Assembly: GCA_946222435.1 (NCBI GenBank)
Contig: CAMIOJ010000081.1
Coordinates: forward strand, 1-8,364
Source of the DNA: an uncultured Micrococcus sp.
GTDB taxonomy: Bacteria; Actinomycetota; Actinomycetes; Actinomycetales; Micrococcaceae
Reading direction: 5' to 3'
Length of the DNA stretch: 8,364 nt
Position 1 is the stretch's first letter; the number at the start of each line of letters is the position of its first letter. The translations under genes were made by a program, and so were the position numbers. Under the pieces are notes generated by a model. It made no database searches. It saw only the letters and a program-made list of their open reading frames with translations, and was not told the origin of the DNA. This document shows positions 5,841-8,364 of the stretch, one piece after another.

Positions 5841-7663
5841 CCACCATCTCTTCGCGCGCCTCTGCCGGCACCGTCCCGCCGGCCCCGCGCCTGACCCCGA
5901 CGACGGCCGCCGCCCTGGCCTCCGACCTCGCCTCCCTGCCGTTCACCACGCAGGCCGTCGAGGCCCTGCTGGGACCCATGGCTGTGACCGCCCTGGACCG
6001 CGAGCACGCCGAGGCTGCCCGCGCCGTGCTCGCCGCCGGAGTCGCCGAGGACGACCGCCCCCTGGCCGCGGTAGTCGGGGCCTTCATGCTCGGGGACGCC
6101 GTCCCCGCCGCGGACCTCGCCGCCGCCGTGCCCGGGCTCGGCCTGGGCGGGCTGCGTGCAGCGGGCCTCGTGACCGGCCCCCGCCCGGACGACGCTGAGG
6201 ACACGGTCCGTGTCACCTGCGACCTCTCTCCCTACGAGGCCGACGAGCCCGGCCGCATGTGGGTGGCCTCGGACCAGACCGCCCTGCAGCGGCGAGGCCC
6301 GTTGCCGCCCGAGCACGTCCTCGGCGTCGGCCGCGCCTCGCTCACCCTGGCCGGGGCCGTCCAGCGCCGCGCGGTGGACACGGCCCTGGACCTCGGCGCC
6401 GGCTGCGGCATCCAGACCCTGCACCTGCTCGCCCACGCCCGGCACGTGACCGCCACGGACCTGGCGCCGCGCTGCCTGGAGTTCACGGCCTTCAACCTGC
6501 TGCTCAACGCGGACGTGCTCGGCCTGGACCGTGAGCACCCCGAGGAACGGGTGGAGCTGCTCACCGGGGACATGCTCGAGCCGGTGGCCGGCCGCCGCTT
6601 CGACATGATCGTGTCCAACCCGCCGTTCGTGATCACCCCGCGCACGGACCCGGACGCCCCGGTGATGGTCTACCGGGACGGCGGCCGCGAGGGGGACCGG
6701 CTCGTCGCCGAGTTCGTGGCCGCCGTGCCCGCGCACCTGAACCCCGGCGGCACCGCGCAGATGCTCGCCAACTGGGAGATCCCCGCAGGTGCGGCCGAGT
6801 CCACCACGGTGCACGACGACGGCCCGGTCGCCTCCGCCGCAGACGGCGCCGCATCCTCCGCAACGCCCTGGGACGCCCGGCCCCGGCGCTGGGTCGCCGA
6901 GGGGACTGCGGCCGCAGCCGAGGCCGAGGGCCGCGACGTCCCCGTGCAGGCGTGGATCGTCCAGCGCGACGTGCAGGACGCCGCTGCCTACGCCGAGACG
7001 TGGCTGCAGGACTCCTCGCTCCAGCTGGACCCGGAGCAGTACCAGCGCCGCTACGCCCAGTACCTCGCGGACTTCACCGCCCGCGGTGTCGCAGGGGTCG
7101 GGTTCGGCCACGTGTGGCTGCGCCGCGCCGTTGAGGACGGCGGTCAGGGCGGCTCCTGGACCCACACCGAGGAGCTGACACAGCCCATCGACGATGCGAT
7201 CGGCGGTGCCTGGGCCGCCGCGATCGCCCGCCGGGACCGGCTCGCCGCCGGCGGAGCCACGGGGGCTGCCGGTGACGCCAGCGGCCAGGGTGAGGCCGCC
7301 GACGGCGGCAAGGGTGCCGGCGTCGTGAAGCAGGCCGGGTCAGACCCGGCCCTCGCGACCCTGCGCTCGCTGCACCTGAAGGTCGCCGCGGACGTCACGG
7401 AGGAGCGGCATCAGCGGTTCGGGGCGGAGCATCCGGAAGTCATCCTGGCCCGTCAGGGCTCCGGGTTCCGCCGCACCGCCCGCCTCGACACGGCCACCGC
7501 CGGCCTGCTCGCCGCGAGCGACGGGGAGCTGGCGGTCGGGCAGATCGTCGGTGCGCTCGGGGCGCTCCTGGAGCTGGACGACCGGGCCCAGACTGCCCTG
7601 CTGGTGGCGGTCCGGGAGCTCTACGAGGACGGGTTCCTGGTGGAGGCCCACGACACCCCCTGA
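5837..7663 (+). CDS. Class I SAM-dependent methyltransferase with NPPF motif (DUF7059-like)
   Basis: This is a 608-residue protein. Residues 1-150 form an Ala-rich N-terminal domain like that preceding the methyltransferase domain in actinobacterial DUF7059 proteins (recalled, not searched). The Rossmann-type methyltransferase core follows: SAM-binding motif I DLGAGCG (185-191), the acidic end of strand 2 at Asp208, GDM at 244-246, and catalytic motif IV NPPF (261-264). NPPF/NPPY is typical of enzymes that methylate nitrogen, as in PrmC, RsmC and RlmG, with adenine, guanine or glutamine side-chain targets. Residues 370-430 and 505-608 form further C-terminal regions. Two low-complexity stretches, about 316-364 and 470-501, look like linkers or insertions. 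The target is unknown. Overlap with trhO by ATGA suggests co-expression and possibly a role on tRNA or another translation component. The gene is followed by a 157-base intergenic gap before topA. Confidence 0.85.
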   Translation: MTTISSRASAGTVPPAPRLTPTTAAALASDLASLPFTTQAVEALLGPMAVTALDREHAEAARAVLAAGVAEDDRPLAAVVGAFMLGDAVPAADLAAAVPGLGLGGLRAAGLVTGPRPDDAEDTVRVTCDLSPYEADEPGRMWVASDQTALQRRGPLPPEHVLGVGRASLTLAGAVQRRAVDTALDLGAGCGIQTLHLLAHARHVTATDLAPRCLEFTAFNLLLNADVLGLDREHPEERVELLTGDMLEPVAGRRFDMIVSNPPFVITPRTDPDAPVMVYRDGGREGDRLVAEFVAAVPAHLNPGGTAQMLANWEIPAGAAESTTVHDDGPVASAADGAASSATPWDARPRRWVAEGTAAAAEAEGRDVPVQAWIVQRDVQDAAAYAETWLQDSSLQLDPEQYQRRYAQYLADFTARGVAGVGFGHVWLRRAVEDGGQGGSWTHTEELTQPIDDAIGGAWAAAIARRDRLAAGGATGAAGDASGQGEAADGGKGAGVVKQAGSDPALATLRSLHLKVAADVTEERHQRFGAEHPEVILARQGSGFRRTARLDTATAGLLAASDGELAVGQIVGALGALLELDDRAQTALLVAVRELYEDGFLVEAHDTP

Positions 7664-7697
7664 CGGCCCCCGGCCGGGACTCCACTGAGCTCCGCCC

Positions 7698-7712
7698 GTG
7701 GACGTCGTCCAC
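7698..7712. repeat. Inverted repeat upstream of topA
   Basis: This is a perfect six-base inverted repeat, GTGGAC, with a three-base centre (GTC) and the second arm GTCCAC. It lies just upstream of the candidate -10 boxes of topA, where an operator or -35 region would be expected. It is too short to be a strong terminator and has no T tract. Its function is unknown. Confidence 0.5.
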
Positions 7713-7723
7713 AGACTTCCGGT

Positions 7724-7748
7724 TAGTGTGGGGCACTGGTCCTACGAT
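7724..7748 (+). promoter_or_regulatory. topA: Candidate topA promoter region with two possible -10 boxes
   Basis: Two TAnnnT hexamers lie in the gap before topA: TAGTGT at 7724-7729 and TACGAT at 7743-7748. The latter is closer to consensus and would give a leader of about 65 bases before the GTG at 7821. Neither has a clear TTGACA-like -35 at the usual distance. The rest of the 157-base gap holds the inverted repeat at 7698-7712 and a GC palindrome at 7669-7678, with no gene visible. Confidence 0.35.
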
Positions 7749-7806
7749 GGGGCACCCTCGCCCCCGCACCGCACCGACCCAGCGCGGCCGACGCCGCGCC
7801 ACCTGC

Positions 7807-7812
7807 AAGGAG
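7807..7812 (+). promoter_or_regulatory. topA: Ribosome binding site of topA
   Basis: AAGGAG, a near-consensus Shine-Dalgarno, lies eight bases before the GTG at 7821. It supports GTG as the start rather than the out-of-frame ATG at 7813. Confidence 0.85.
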
Positions 7813-7820
7813 ATGTTTCC

Positions 7821-8364
7821 GTGGCCCGAACCACCGCCGCCGTGACGAGCACCGTGCCCGCGGGCAAGAAGCTCGTCATCGTGGAGTCGCCCGCCAAGAG
7901 CAAGTCGATCGCCAAGTACCTCGGCGACGGCTGGGTGGTGGACTCCTCCGTGGGCCACATCCGCGACCTCCCCAAGCCCTCCGACCTGCCCGCGGACATG
8001 AAGAAGGGCCCCTTCGGCAAGTTCGCCGTGGACACGGAGAACGGCTTCGAGCCCTACTACGTGGTGTACCCGGACAAGAAGAAGAAGGTCACCGAGCTCA
8101 AGCGCGCGCTCAAGGACGCGGACGCGCTCTACCTCGCGACCGATGCCGATCGCGAGGGCGAGGCCATCGCGTGGCACCTGCTGCAGACGCTCAAGCCCAA
8201 GGTCCCCGTGTACCGCATGACCTTCGGTGAGATCACCAAGGAGGGCATCGCCCGCGGCCTGGAGAACATCCGCGAGCTGGACACCGCCCTCGTAGACGCC
8301 CAGGAGACCCGCCGCATCCTGGACCGCCTCTTCGGCTACGAGCTCTCCCCGGTGCTGTGGCGCA
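7821..8364 (+). CDS. topA: DNA topoisomerase I TopA, type IA (N-terminal part, cut by window end)
   Basis: The first 181 codons of a type IA topoisomerase, which relaxes negatively supercoiled DNA by transient single-strand cleavage. The Toprim domain is present. KKLVIVESPAKSKSIAKYLG (16-35) contains the catalytic Glu22, and ATDADREGE (106-114) carries the magnesium-binding DxDxE residues Asp108, Asp110 and Glu112. The conserved SSVGHIRDLP lies at 42-51 and EITKEGI at 137-143, followed by the start of domain I-IV sequence ending at SPVLWR. The active-site tyrosine and the C-terminal domains lie beyond the window. The start is GTG at 7821 with a strong Shine-Dalgarno. About 13 residues precede the conserved core, a normal length for actinobacteria. 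No frameshift is seen in the visible part. Confidence 0.96.
   Translation, partial: MARTTAAVTSTVPAGKKLVIVESPAKSKSIAKYLGDGWVVDSSVGHIRDLPKPSDLPADMKKGPFGKFAVDTENGFEPYYVVYPDKKKKVTELKRALKDADALYLATDADREGEAIAWHLLQTLKPKVPVYRMTFGEITKEGIARGLENIRELDTALVDAQETRRILDRLFGYELSPVLWR

Noticed and set aside
7669..7678. CCCGGCCGGG palindrome just after the methyltransferase stop, considered as a terminator
   Set aside because: It has no loop and no T tract, and such palindromes are common by chance at this GC content.

Overview
The window is very GC-rich, with almost every third codon position G or C. Its gene content and order point to an actinobacterial chromosome. The TopA and TrhO sequences look like those of the Micrococcaceae (Micrococcus-like), but I place the family from memory only. 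No insertion sequence, CRISPR array, tRNA or rRNA gene, or other sign of recent transfer is visible. This looks like a conserved housekeeping neighbourhood rather than an accessory island.

Layout. (1) 53-894, plus: two small overlapping TadE-like pseudopilin genes, probably the tail of a tad/Flp pilus operon that begins outside the window. (2) 903-4845, minus: a three-gene block read in the order GNAT acetyltransferase, MrfA-type DEAH-box helicase, small RDD membrane protein. It meets the tad genes tail to tail with only 8 bases between stop codons. (3) 4846-4931: a short divergent intergenic region with a TAnnnT -10-like hexamer facing each way, each so close to its ATG that both transcripts could be leaderless. 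(4) 4932-7663, plus: trhO (tRNA U34 hydroxylase) overlapping by ATGA with a 608-residue class I methyltransferase. (5) 7664-7820: intergenic region with a small inverted repeat and candidate -10 boxes. (6) 7821 to the window end, plus: the first 181 codons of topA.

How the genes relate. A DEAH helicase with a Rv3654c-type TadE gene close by, and topA a little further off, matches my recollection of other actinobacteria, including the Rv3646c-Rv3660c region of Mycobacterium tuberculosis. The helicase has a C-terminal cysteine cluster typical of the MrfA zinc-binding domain, which suggests a DNA-repair role. The acetyltransferase is translationally coupled to it by a GTGA overlap. TrhO makes 5-hydroxyuridine at the tRNA wobble position. 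The overlapping methyltransferase has an NPPF motif and no known substrate, and the coupling makes it a candidate for work on tRNA or another part of the translation machinery. I see no clearly novel system. The trhO-methyltransferase pair and the paired leaderless promoters deserve the closest second look.
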